Origin: Lithocarpus polystachyus
Taxonomy: Eukaryota; Streptophyta; Magnoliopsida; Fagales; Fagaceae
Length of the DNA stretch: 64,000 nucleotides
NCBI GenBank assembly: GCA_033629205.1
Contig: CM066164.1
Location: forward strand, 38,277,454 to 38,341,453
Direction of reading: 5' to 3'
In this document: piece by piece, positions 1 to 10,559 of the stretch
How positions within the stretch are numbered: the first letter of the stretch is position 1
Layout of the letters: each line of letters begins with the position of its first letter
Program-made: the position numbers and the translations under genes
Notes under the pieces: model-generated
Told to the model about the DNA's origin: nothing
Database searches by the model: none
Seen by the model: the letters and a program-made list of their open reading frames with translations, nothing else

Positions 1-600
1 TATTATCTTTAACAAACTTATGCTATTTCCTCACTTTTTTTTTTTTCCTTCTTCGTATTTTTTTCCTTTTTAAAAAAGTTTTTTTTTACCATCATTGTAT
101 ATGTTTTTGGCATTAATTTTTTTTGTTTTGTTTTTTTTTTTTTTAGGTATGTAGCAATCTTCAAAATATACCTGGTTATATGTAGTCCTAACCTTGCTCT
201 GCAACTTCTGACAAACTGAGAAAAAGAACAAAAACATATTGTTTACATGGCAAAGAATTACCAATCGTACTATTGACAATCATTCAACCATGAGCAAACC
301 ATTCATGCTTCAACATCCCTATGGTTGGTAGATTTCATGATTGAACTGAGAAAATATGCTAAAGCACAAATTTAAGAAAGACAGCTTGCGATAAATCAAT
401 TTAGGTTGTACACACCTATAACACTGAACTGGCGCAGTCCTCCACCAATAATTCTTGATTCCCATTTCTTCTTTGCTGCTCTATTTATTTTTTTGGTAAA
501 AAGAAAGAACACAATCAAAATTAAGAAGCCTAAAGAACCAACTCTCTACAGTCTAAAAGTTACAATTATTGCTTCCCATAAAAATTCTTATATAAAAACT

Positions 601-891
601 AGCCTCTGAACACGCGCTCATGCGCGTGCTCAGAGGCTCTTCTATTTTTTGGGTAAGGGTTAATTTAGAGCATTTATTATAATTTGGGATTACTACATTT
701 TTCCGATCACAAAAAAATCTAGGGGTGTGATGAAAAATTATTTCTCCACACATGATACACATCACACCCCTATATTTTTTTGTGATTGAAAAAATGTAGT
801 AATCCTAAATTATAATAAATGTTTTAAATTAACCCTTATCCAAAAAATAGAAGAGCCTCTGAGCACGCGCGTGAGCGCGTGCTCAGAGGCT
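601..891. mobile_element. Palindromic fold-back MITE, copy 1
   Basis: The two halves of this 290-bp segment are near-perfect reverse complements, including the interior blocks GGGTAAGGGTTAATTTAGAG and its inverse. Each end is itself a hairpin: AGCCTCTGAGCACGCGC faces GCGCGTGCTCAGAGGCT. The element can therefore fold as one long stem or as a stem with two terminal hairpins. It has no ORF, consistent with a non-autonomous DNA transposon. The superfamily is unknown because the target duplication is unclear. Confidence 0.75.
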
Positions 892-1339
892 AGTTTTTGA
901 TAAAAAGCTTGTATATGCTAACACATGACTCACATGTGTTTGATAAAAAGATTGTAAATGAACGTGTTGCTAAGCAACTTGTCTATACTACTATTTAAGG
1001 GGCTTCCCCTGTTTGGACTCTTCATTTTCTATGCCTAAAATACCCTCACCATACCCACTTACAAGTTTTTAACTAACGGGGATAAATATGTAAATTAAAA
1101 CTCCTACACTTTAAGACCCACAAACTCACGTACGTTTTGCAGTTTCTATCTCACTTTCTATCTCTCATTCTTCTCCAGATTGGAGACATTTTGTTTAGCT
1201 CTACATTCTCCTTTCTTCTTCTTTTTTAGATTAAAGACATTTACTGTTAGAGGCTTCAACAAATTTTCAGGTTCTAATTTTTGCAAGTTCCTCTTTATTT
1301 TATTTTCTTTTGTTTATAATTGACTTTGTTTGAGTTCCA

Positions 1340-1837
1340 CTTTTTCTTTTCTTTTTTTATATGCATCACGTTAAACATTTTTTTTTCTTTATTTAAATGC
1401 AAGTTCCTTTTTGTATTCTTTTTTTTTTTTTTTTTTTCTTTTTGATTGACTTTGTTTGAGTTCTACTTTTTTTTTTTTCTTTTTTTTTTTTTATATGTAT
1501 CACGTTAACTCTCTTTTTTTCCTTTTTCTTTTTTAAATGTAATTTTTGTTTATTGCACTGTATACACGCTTGGAAGCAACAGCATGGCTGCAGTTTAGTA
1601 GTACTGTATATGTAGTTCTAACCTTGCTCTGCAACTTCTGACAAACTGAGAAAAAGAACAAAAACATATTGTTCACATGGCAAAGAATCGTTCCACTTCT
1701 CCTTCTTTTTTTATTTTTTTTTTTATATATATGTATCACGTTAACTCTCTCTTCTTTTCTTTTTTTTTTCTTTTTTTTTTTTATGTATGTATCACGTTAA
1801 CTTTTTTTTTTTTTTTAATGTATGTATGTGTCGCGTT

Positions 1838-1870
<33 letters not shown>
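1340..1870. repeat. Pyrimidine-rich degenerate minisatellite ending in (TC)n
   Basis: Long T/C runs are punctuated by at least five copies of a TATGTATCACGTTAAC-like motif (about 1349, 1490, 1726, 1782 and 1818). The block ends in a TC dinucleotide run at about 1840-1869. It is simple-sequence DNA with no coding evidence. Confidence 0.7.
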
Positions 1871-1871
<1 letters not shown>

Positions 1872-2689
1872 AAATGTAATTTACAAATGAATGGTTCCTT
1901 CATATACTCTACCACTGTACTTCTCAATTCTGATTTTTATTGATGATGTGGTGATAAGATTTTAAAGAGTCCATGATAGAGTTAAATTCTAAAAAATCTT
2001 TGTCTTTATTCTGAACAATTTTAATAGGATTTTCAAGAAAAATAATCTCATCAAAATTTAAATCAAACACAAACTCTAACAAACTTATGCTATTATCTTT
2101 AACAAACTTATGCTATTTCCTCACTTTTTTTTTCCTTCTTCGTATTTTTTTCCTTTTTGAAAAAGTTTTTTTTTACCATCATTGTATATGTTTTTGGCAT
2201 TAATTTTTTTTTTTTTTTTGTTTTTTTTTTTTTTTAGGTATGTAGCAATCTTGAAAATATACCTGGTTATATGTAGTCCTAACCTTGCTCTGCAACTTCT
2301 GACAAACTGAGAAAAAGAACAAAAACATATTGTTTACATGGCAAAGAATTACCAGTCGTACTATTGACAATCATTCAACCATGAACAAACCATTCATGCT
2401 TCAACATCCCTATGGTTGGTAGATTTCATGATTGAACTGAGAAAATATGCTAAAGCACAAATTTAAGAAAGACAGCTTGCTGTAAATCAATTTAGGTTGT
2501 ACAAACCTATAACACTGAACTGGCGCAGTCCTCCACCAATAATTCTTGATTCCCTTTTCTTCTTTGCTGCTCTATTTATATTTTTGGTAAAGAAAGAACA
2601 CAATCAAAATTAAGAAGCCTAAAGAACCAACTCTCTACAGTCTAAAAGTTACAATTATTGCTTCACATAAAAATTCTTATATAAAAACT

Positions 2690-2981
2690 AGCCTCTAAAC
2701 ACGCGCTCACGTGCGTGCTCAGAAGCTCTTCTATTTTTTGGGTAAGGGTTAATTTAGAGCATTTATTATAATTTGATATTACTACATTTTTTCCGATCAC
2801 AAAAAAATCTAGGGGTGTGATAAAAAATTATTTCTCCACACATGATACTCATCACACCCCTATATTTTTTTGAGATTGGAAAAATGTAGTAATCCTAAAT
2901 TATAATAAATACTCTAAATTAATCCTTACCTAAAAAATAGAAGAGCCTCTGAGCACGCGCACACGCGCGTGCTCAGAGGCT
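2690..2981. mobile_element. Palindromic fold-back MITE, copy 2
   Basis: This is the second copy of the 290-bp palindrome, lying at the same place in the right-hand direct repeat. It was therefore duplicated together with its host segment. It has a few substitutions, for example GCCTCTAAAC at the left end. A third, partial copy (right arm only) lies at about 10127-10203. Confidence 0.75.
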
Positions 2982-3006
2982 AGTGTTTGATAAAAAGATT
3001 GTAAAT

Positions 3007-3626
3007 GCATTGCAATACTTTATTTTCTTCTCCTTCTCTTGGCTGCCTGTTTCTGAGACACCATACAAACAACCTTATGCATGTATATATGAACAAGCCT
3101 TTTGTTTTCTAACAAACGGTCTCCTAATTCCAATTAAATTATGATTTCCTTTTGCTTTGCTAGGAGTTCTCCTTGAAGTAGAATTCTTGACAAAAAGCCC
3201 ATTGAATGAATGGGGCTATCACGTGGGTTGCACCCACAACACCTCTCTTAGCTCAGAGGATCGGCTATAGATTCACGAGATCCAAAGGAATTGATCCATT
3301 CATTTGACTGTAAGCAATTCGATCAAACGTGGCCCCTGCTACTTTGGAAGAAAGTGAAAATATTTCGAAAGTTGGTAACATGACCAGGCAACATTCAGTC
3401 AAAAAAACAGAAGAAAAGACTAGGCAACAGTAGATGTTATGTTCTGCCGACACTAGAACACAAACACAGTCTGAAGTAAAACGAGTGGGAGCAGTCCTTC
3501 CTGAGTTTGAAAATGAATCGCAATGCATAAAGCTACACAGCTGCATTCCCAAAAAAAAAGTAGATTGCACGGATGCAAAAGCTGCATTGAGATTCCTGCA
3601 GATTTCTCAAAAAAAAAAAAAAAAAA
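3007..3626. repeat. Duplicated non-coding segment ending in poly(A)
   Basis: The part around AACGTGGCCCCTGCTACTTTGG (3320-3345) has relatives at 6440-6470 and 6555-6585. The part from 3535 to 3625 (GCTGCATT, AGATTCCT, then poly-A) is repeated at about 15765-15865. No gene is visible; the small ORF here is out of context. Confidence 0.5.
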
Positions 3627-5252
3627 AGGCGTAAATGCACTTTTAATCCCTATATTTTGACGTTTTTTCGTTTTAGTCCCTACATTTTAATTCTTTGCAC
3701 TTTTAGTCCCTAAATCAATTAACGCGTGTCATTTTCGTCTTTTCCGTCAGTCAACCGACGGAAATAGCTGAGCTGGCAGCCAGAAGAATTAAAATATTAT
3801 AAAAAATGCCACATCACCTATGACACGTTAGCATATAAATTTAAAAAATTAATTTATTAATTTTAACTAAACTAAAAAATTAAAAACAAAATTAAAAATC
3901 AAAATTTACATAATCTAAGATTTAAAAGTTTACTAAACAAAAACACCAATCCGAAAATTTTAAAACCCAAAAAATTAACATAAGATCCAAACCTGAACAC
4001 TATTCTCAAACCGGCCACACACGTTCATCTTCATCTCAATCTCAAAGTCATCTCAAACTCAAACTACACAGCCACACAGTATTCTCTCATCTCAAACTCT
4101 CTCTTCCATCTCAAACTCTCTCTTCTCTCATGGCTCATACCTGAGCTCTCTCTCCTCTCATACAAATCTAAACCGAGTAAAGAAATGTAAAGTAGAATCA
4201 AATCGAAGAAAAAGAAGCTGAAAATGGAAGAGAGCGAGGGATCTAGAAGAATTGGACCTTCATATTGCAGTTGACGAGATCGAGAGGAGTGACGGCCATG
4301 TAAGTGAGACCACAGCTGAGAAAACCGCCGGCGGTACAAGTGGTGTAGAAGGCCGGCGAGTACATCTTGATCTTACTGGGCTCGCTCGGCGCCGGAACCA
4401 ACAGCAAGCAAATCTACTTATCGAAAAAATCAAACCCTGAACAAATACCCAAACCTAGAAAATCAAACCCGAAAATCAAATACCCAAACCCAAAAAATGA
4501 AACCAGAAAAACCAAAAAAAAATCAAACCCAGATTACGGGGACTTGTTGTTCGTCTTCTTCTTCGTCGTTGTCTTCAACCTCCTCGTCTTTATCTATGAT
4601 AGCTGATTTGAGTTTAGATCTGTTATAGATTGGTTGGGGTTGCTATTGTTATGAGCCGAATTGGCTGGGTTTTTCTGGGTTTGTGTGTTTGTTTGATTCA
4701 ATGACAGGTTGGTTGATTTTGTTGTTGATTGTTTGAAATAAATTGGGTTTTGTTTGAGTTTTTGGGTTTTTGAGTGTTTGAGATTTCTGGGTTTTCTTTG
4801 ATTTTATGATTTTGGCTATGAATCTTTGGGGAAGAACGAGAAAAATTGATGGGTTTTCAGCATGGGTCTTCTTCTCTTCTCAAATTTTATTGCATTATTG
4901 GTTTGATTTTAAGTGGGAAAGGAAGTTAATTCAATGGGTTTAATTTTGAATTCGTGTTATTGGGTTTGATTTTCTGGGTTTGCATAGGCAATTGATTTTA
5001 TTGATTTTAATTCTTTTTTTTTATTTAGTTAATTGACAAATTATTTTAAAAAAATTAGAGGCTGATGTGGCATTTTTTATAATATTTTAATTCTTTCGGC
5101 TGCCAGCTCAGCTATTTCCGTCGGTTGACTGACGGAAAGGACAAAAATAACACGCGTTAATTGATTTAGGGACTAAAAGTGCAAAGAATTAAAATGTAGG
5201 GACTAAAACGGAAAAACGTCAAAATGTAGGGACTAAAAGTGCATTTACGCCT
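3627..5252. mobile_element. Pack-MULE-like DNA transposon with ~200-bp TIRs
   Basis: The terminal inverted repeats run from AGGCGTAAATGCACTTTTA at 3627 inward to about 3830, and from about 5050 to the matching ACGCCT end at 5252. The arms match over roughly 200 bp, including the block AACGCGTGTCATTTTCGTC. TIRs this long on a 1.6-kb element without a transposase suggest a non-autonomous Mutator-like element. The flanks are poly-A on the left and TAAATTCCT on the right, so no target duplication can be read. The interior holds a piece of a host gene (next entry), which makes it Pack-MULE-like. Confidence 0.7.
4243..4407 (-). pseudogene. Captured exon fragment of mitochondrial phosphate carrier (PHT3 family)
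   Basis: Read on the minus strand, a 54-codon stretch gives VPAPSEPSKIK, then MYSPAFYTTCTAGG (Met codon at 4363-4365) and GLTYMAVTPLDLVNCNM, ending at a TAG at 4243-4245. This closely matches the N-terminal carrier repeat of plant mitochondrial phosphate/H+ symporters, including the Px[DE]xx[KR]-type signature, here PLDLVN with the final basic residue lost. After the codons for CNMK the sequence goes straight into GTCCAATTC, which looks like a 5' splice site retained from the donor gene. That suggests capture of genomic DNA rather than cDNA. The fragment covers about one transmembrane helix of a six-helix protein and cannot make a carrier. It lies antisense to the plus strand, between the TIRs of the transposon. 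Confidence 0.75.
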
Positions 5253-7800
5253 AAATTCCTACAGTGTGAAAGCGAATGAAAATTATGAGCAATTGTTTTC
5301 AGTATTTTGATTGAAATTAATATCTCTTAATCACACTTCCCTTAACCAGAAATCACGAAGATGCAGGCCATCTATTTGAAAACAAAATAAATGAAGGCCG
5401 TGTGCACAGAAAATAAGTGGTCGAGAAGGGCTACTTTATTAAGGCCACTCATTCTCACCGTGAAAGACGGTTGAAAAATCATCTAGATATTATTTTCAAG
5501 TCCCTACGAAAAAAGGAATTCAAGAGATATTACTCTTGTCAATATCAAGTGTGAACTGGTGACATCTTTTCCAACATAATATGACTATTAAAGACTCTCT
5601 CAAATGGTGAAGCACATTAGCTGTTATCTTTCTAAAGCTGTGCGACAGTAACAATTCAAGAACAAACAGGTGAAAGTCATAAAATCCCCATTAGTGCACA
5701 CGTTAACAAATTCACTTTTGAAAAAATTTTATTAAAAATTAAAAAAGTTACTAAATTTTTTTTAATTTTTGATAAATTTTTTTCAAAATTAATTTAGTAT
5801 AGGATGCCCATAGACATAAAGTAATAAAATTCTAATACATTTATCATTTATGTGAGAAGCTTTTTCATTAAAGAGCATGTGAGCAGCTTTTTTATCGGTA
5901 ATCGATGAAAAAACCAATTTTTCCAAGTAAAAGATCTAGCCCAAAGCCCCAGAATATAATAAAATAACAAAGTCAAAATAGCTAAGTTTGCGGCGGAAAG
6001 CCTATAACAGCTAACCCTATTAACATCGGAGCATAACAATTTAGAGGCCGTTTGGTAAGTTGTATTGAGCTATAACAACTCTTTTTAAGAGGCCGTTTGA
6101 TAAGTTGTATTGAGTTATAGTTTTTAGTGTTTAAACAATATTACACATATTTTTACATATTTTTTTACTTATTAATATTTTTAAAAAATATAAATATTAT
6201 TAGAATAATATTACCAAATGACTCCAAATATTCCATCAGAATTTTATCAAATATTTTTCAAGAAAGTGGTAAAGTAAAAACCGAAGGACTCTCTCCCTCA
6301 GCTCAGTGGAGAAAATGACAAAAACAGTAACCAAGAAAGTTAAAATGTAGTGCCTAGAAACTGAACCCCCAGCTAGGCTATAAATTCACGTTCATAAGAT
6401 CCAATTTACTAATGCTGACTAACTGACTATGAGCGATTCAATCAATCAAAACGTGGCCCTTACCACTTTGGAAAAATGTGAAATAATTTAAAAAGGAAGT
6501 AACATTACCAAACAACAGCACATGAGAAATTATAACTGGTACAAGAAGACAACAATCAATCAAAATGTGGCCCCTACCACTTTGGAAGTGAACACTGAGG
6601 ATATCAAAACCAAGGCAAAACCCATAAAATTAATTAATTAATTAATTAAATACATCTGACGAGGTGAAACTAATAAATATTTTAACCAAAAAAGAAAAGA
6701 AAAAACTAAGAAATAGTTTGATTCAAATACATCTGATTTGTATTTTAAAACGAATGTTTTTTTTTTTAATCTTATATAATAAAATGTTGAAGCTTGGTTA
6801 AAATATATTGCTATTTTATTTGATATTTTCTTTCTTTTAATCAATGTGAAAGCTTAGATTTGTGATAAAATTCAAGAGTTTGTTCAGACCACAATTAAAA
6901 ATTACGATTAGATTGTTTTTACTTTAACTTAAACTAAGTACGGAACAAGAGTAAATAAACGTAATGGACCGATAACACTGCTCTAAAATGAAAGCTTAAA
7001 GAGTAAGAAAGAGAGATGCAAACACAAGATAATACCGAGACGTGTTATTGAAGAAGAAACTAAAGAAATCGACGAAAAACCTCTCTGCGACCCTTCAAGT
7101 TGAAATCGATTTACTAGAGAATAAAGTTGGAGTACACGAATAACAAAATACCCTTCAAGCCTAGTCTACCCCATGTACTTGAGCTATCTTGACTTTTATT
7201 AATAGAATAACTATTACAAAAACAATAATTCTATGAACATAACCTTCAGATCTATAAACAATAAGGATTTGGCTTACCTCTAGGATTTTTTTTAAAATGG
7301 AATCTCCTTTTATTTTAATGAGAAACTGTCACATCACCTACTAATTAAATAAAATATGGAGATTAAAATTCACTACCATTTGTTATTGTACATCTAAAAT
7401 AATTAGAGATGTCCAATTAAAAAAGTACTGAATATAAGCTAAATCCAAACAATAATTCTGTGATAAATTGTGCATGATAGAGAAAATACAGGAGTCTATT
7501 TAAAATTAAAAGGCAATCATAGAATAAGTTCTATAACAATAATAATTCTAGGAACACAATCGTTAATATATTATTTTTTGTAACTATCTTATATGATTGA
7601 TCGTGAATAATGAAAAAGAAAAATCGGTCCATATACATAAAAGATAATCAATCACAGTTTGTATAGTTTTGAAAAAAAAAAACGTGTAAGAAACGTTGTG
7701 ATGCTGTGATGCTAGAATTACTGTTTGTTCTTTTGAGTCATCCGCCAAAAATTTATTTAAAGCGAACGGTAAATTTACTCTAGCTCTTTTGAGTCATCTG
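5253..7800. other. AT-rich non-coding stretch
   Basis: I see no gene. The stretch contains a short tandem copy of AGGCCGTTTGGTAAGTTGTATTGAG at about 6042 and 6091, a fragment shared with 3190-3360 (about 6340-6590), and an ATTA run at 6630-6650. A segment at about 7190-7260 resembles 37545-37605. These look like remnants of dispersed repeats. Confidence 0.5.
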
Positions 7801-7803
7801 TCA

Positions 7804-7967
7804 ATCAATGATGTCTTTTTCTACCAAGTTTTAACTTTTCCAAGAGTGAAGTACCCTTCACATGTTTTAATAATACCAGCCTTATCAATGATGTCTTTTT
7901 CTACCAAGTTTTAACTTTTCCAAGAGTGAAGTACCCTTCACATGTTTTAATAATACTAACCTTATCA
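7804..7967. repeat. Two-copy tandem repeat, period 80 bp
   Basis: The sequence from CAATGATGTCTTTTTCTACC to AATAATAC is repeated exactly 80 bp downstream with only two or three differences. No coding content is seen. Confidence 0.85.
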
Positions 7968-8037
7968 CATGCGTTCTACATATGCAATTATTATTTTTTT
8001 TTGTAGTCCTATTTTGTAGAAAATAAAAAAAAGAGTT

Positions 8038-8250
8038 ATGTCCACAATAATTTTACAATATTTTCACAACAAATCATAAGTGGTTAGTTTTCTAAAAAAA
8101 AAAAAAAAAATCATAGGTGGTTAGTTGTTATTGATTCAAATTTGAACATAACACTAAAATTACCTTTTTGCCCCAACAATAACAACTAGTAACAACCTGC
8201 CACTTAAGATTTATTGTAAAAATGTTGTAAAAGTATTATGAATATATCAT
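8038..8250. mobile_element. Short MITE (family also at 41290-41455 and 48848-49024)
   Basis: The left end reads TCCACAATAATTTTACAATATTTTCACAACAAATC. The right end reads GATTTATTGTAAAAATGTTGTAAAAG, an imperfect inverse. The interior (AATTTGAACATAACACTAAAATTACC) is the reverse complement of the better-preserved copy in intron 2 of the resistance gene. Confidence 0.55.
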
Positions 8251-8518
8251 TTCTCAAAAATAAAACTGTGTTCTTTTATTATATAAATAGTTTTTATTTT
8301 AAAAATCTAATTTATAAATGAATAAATCAATTTGAAAATTAATAGGAGAGTGGTCATATTTTTTAGGCAATGTTTTAGTGAGAGTTAGAATTACATTTTT
8401 ACTGGATTGTCCTTTAGTTTTGTCTCTACTTAAACATAGGGGTATAGGGGCATTTTTAAACTAAAAATGAAGAATCCAAACAAGAGAAGCCAAATAAAAC
8501 TGTGTTATTTTATTATAT

Positions 8519-9065
8519 CTATACTATTATTTAAGAGGCTTTCTCTGTTTGGATTCCTCATTTTTTTAGTTCAAAGATGCCCCTACACTCCTATGTTTAA
8601 GTAGAGACAAAACTAAAGGACAATCCGCTAAAAAACGCAACTCTAACTCCCACTACCTAAAAAATAGGACCATTCTCCTATTAATTTTCAAATTGATTTA
8701 TCCACTTATAAATTAGATTTTCAAAATAAAAATTATATATATACTATTCTCATCACACGCACTTCGTGCGTGCGATGAGTCTTTTTTTTGTGGTCCTATT
8801 TTGTAGAGAAAAAAAGCGTTGTGAGTTGTATTTTATATATATAATTTTTATTTTGAAAATCTAATTTATAAGTAAATAAATCAATTTGAAAATTAATAAG
8901 AGAGTGACCCTAATTTTTAGGCAATGTTTTAGTGGGAGTTAGAGTTACATTTTTACCAAATTATCCTTTAGTTTTGTCTCTACTTAAACATAGGGGTATA
9001 GGAGCATTTTTGAACTAAAAAATAAGGAATCCAAAACAAGAGAAGCCATTTAAATAATAGTATAG
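8519..9065. mobile_element. Complete fold-back element with central hairpin
   Basis: The terminal arms of about 230 bp are inverse copies, starting CTATACTATTATTTAAG and ending in its reverse complement. At the centre (8749-8779) lies a compact GC-rich hairpin, CACACGCAC-TTCG-TGCGTGCG, inside CTCAT/ATGAG. There is no ORF. A non-autonomous DNA transposon is most likely. Confidence 0.7.
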
Positions 9066-9569
9066 ATAAAATAAAAGAACACAGTTTTTTTTTCAACAAA
9101 ATAGGACCACTAACAAAAAAGAAAACCTCATCACACGCGCAAATGAGGATTGCAAACAGGAGAAGCCTCTCTTAAATAATAGTATAGAAAAAATTAAAAA
9201 CATTAATTATATACTATTATATTATATAAGGGGCTTTCCCTATTTGGATTCCTTATTTTTTTAGTTCAAAGATGCCCCAACACTCCTATGTTTAAGTAGA
9301 GACAAAACTAAAGGACAATCCGATAAAAACGCAACTCTAATTCCCACTACCTAAAATATAGGACCACTTTTCTATTAATTTTCAAATTGATTTATCCACT
9401 TATAAATTAGATTTTCAAAATAAAAATTTTATATATATATATAAAATAAAAGAACACAATTTTTTTTTTCAACAAAATAGGACCACTAACAAAAAAAAAA
9501 ACCTCATCACACGCGCAAATGAGGATTGCAAACAGGAGAAGCCTCTCTTAAATAATAGTATAGAAAAAA

Positions 9570-10205
9570 CTAAAAACATTAATTAAAAACTAGCAACTCC
9601 CATGTTTAAGTAGAGACAAAAATAAAAGATAATCCAGTAAAAATGCAATTCTAACTTTCACTAAAATACTGCCAAAAAAATAGGACAACTCTCCTATTAA
9701 TTTTCAATTTTATTTAAGAAATTAAATTTTTTTTTAAAAAAATAGAGTTCAAAACGTGTGTTTTGGTTACTAGACGGCTGCAATTAACAAAGTCCTAATG
9801 GATGATTAAATTGACAAAATTTGAAATTTAGAAAATTAAAATAATAAAATTAAAATTTAGAAGACTAAAATGACAAAATATGAAAATTAGAAGGTCAATT
9901 TTACATTTTAGCCTTTATTTTATATGAGTAGTTGATTTTTTGACTTTTGTTTTCTTTTTTTTATGACAAATTACAACTTAACCACCATATAAATTTGACT
10001 CTTTTTTTCCAATTACAATTTTCCTGCTTATGGTTTGGCTAAAATTTAAGTTGCTAATACGTGGTTTAAAATTTGACACTTTACTTATCTGAAGTTAGCT
10101 CTGTTCGATTTTTTTAACCAAACTACATTAAATGCTCTAAATTAACCCTTACCAAAAAATAGAAGAGCCTCTGAGCACGCGCGTGAGCATGTGCTCAGAG
10201 GCTAG
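9570..10205. other. Non-coding stretch with repeat relics
   Basis: This contains a degraded arm related to the fold-back cluster (9596-9720). A sequence at 9960-10125 resembles the TIR of the Mutator-like element in the NLR intron (GTTTGGCTAAAATTTAAGTTGC). The right end of the palindromic MITE lies at 10127-10203. No coding evidence. Confidence 0.45.
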
Positions 10206-10559
10206 TATATAATTTTTATTTTGAAAATCTAATTTATAAATGAATAAATCAATTTGAAAATTAATAGGAGAGTGGTCTAATTTTTTAGGCAATATTTTAG
10301 TGAGAGTTAGAGTTACATTTTTACCGGATTGTCTTTTAGTTTTGTCTCTACTTAAACATAGTGGTATAAGGGCATTTTTAAACTAAAAAATGAGAAATCC
10401 AAACAAGAGAAACCTCTTAAATAATAGTACAGAATAATTGTACAGAAAATATATTGATTAAGCAGTTATTTGTAACATATAGTAAAACGACGCAAATACC
10501 CCCAAAAGAATATACCCATTTTGCATTTTCAATATTGTGGTATAAGTATTGTTTCCATA

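Larger units (their letters stand above)
1..3006. repeat. 0.9-kb direct repeat, two copies about 2.09 kb apart
   Basis: The sequence from position 1 to about 960 recurs from 2091 to about 3006 with few substitutions and small indels, mainly in T-runs. Both copies start with the same TATTATCTTTAACAAACTTA string, and the left copy probably begins before the window. A shorter piece, around the string CTTGCTCTGCAACTTCTGAC, occurs a third time at 1606-1686. Each long copy carries one palindromic element (separate entries). I see no credible coding region; the short reading frames here are low-complexity Lys/Phe-rich. Confidence 0.85.
8262..10436. mobile_element. Cluster of fold-back elements and half-elements
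   Basis: One complete copy (8519-9065, separate entry) is surrounded by fragments of the same family: right arms at about 8262-8505 and 10206-10436, a left arm at about 9209-9440, and internal-deleted copies at about 9070-9190 and 9455-9560. All share strings such as TTTTGTCTCTACTTAAACATA, or the inverse. Fragments keep the terminal CTATACTATTATTTAAG or its complement. A further left end is visible near 985. The mix of half-elements suggests repeated nested insertion or recombination between arms. Confidence 0.7.

Noticed and set aside
1677..1943. 88-codon ORF rich in Phe and Ser-Leu repeats
   Set aside because: It is a translation of the pyrimidine minisatellite and TC microsatellite.
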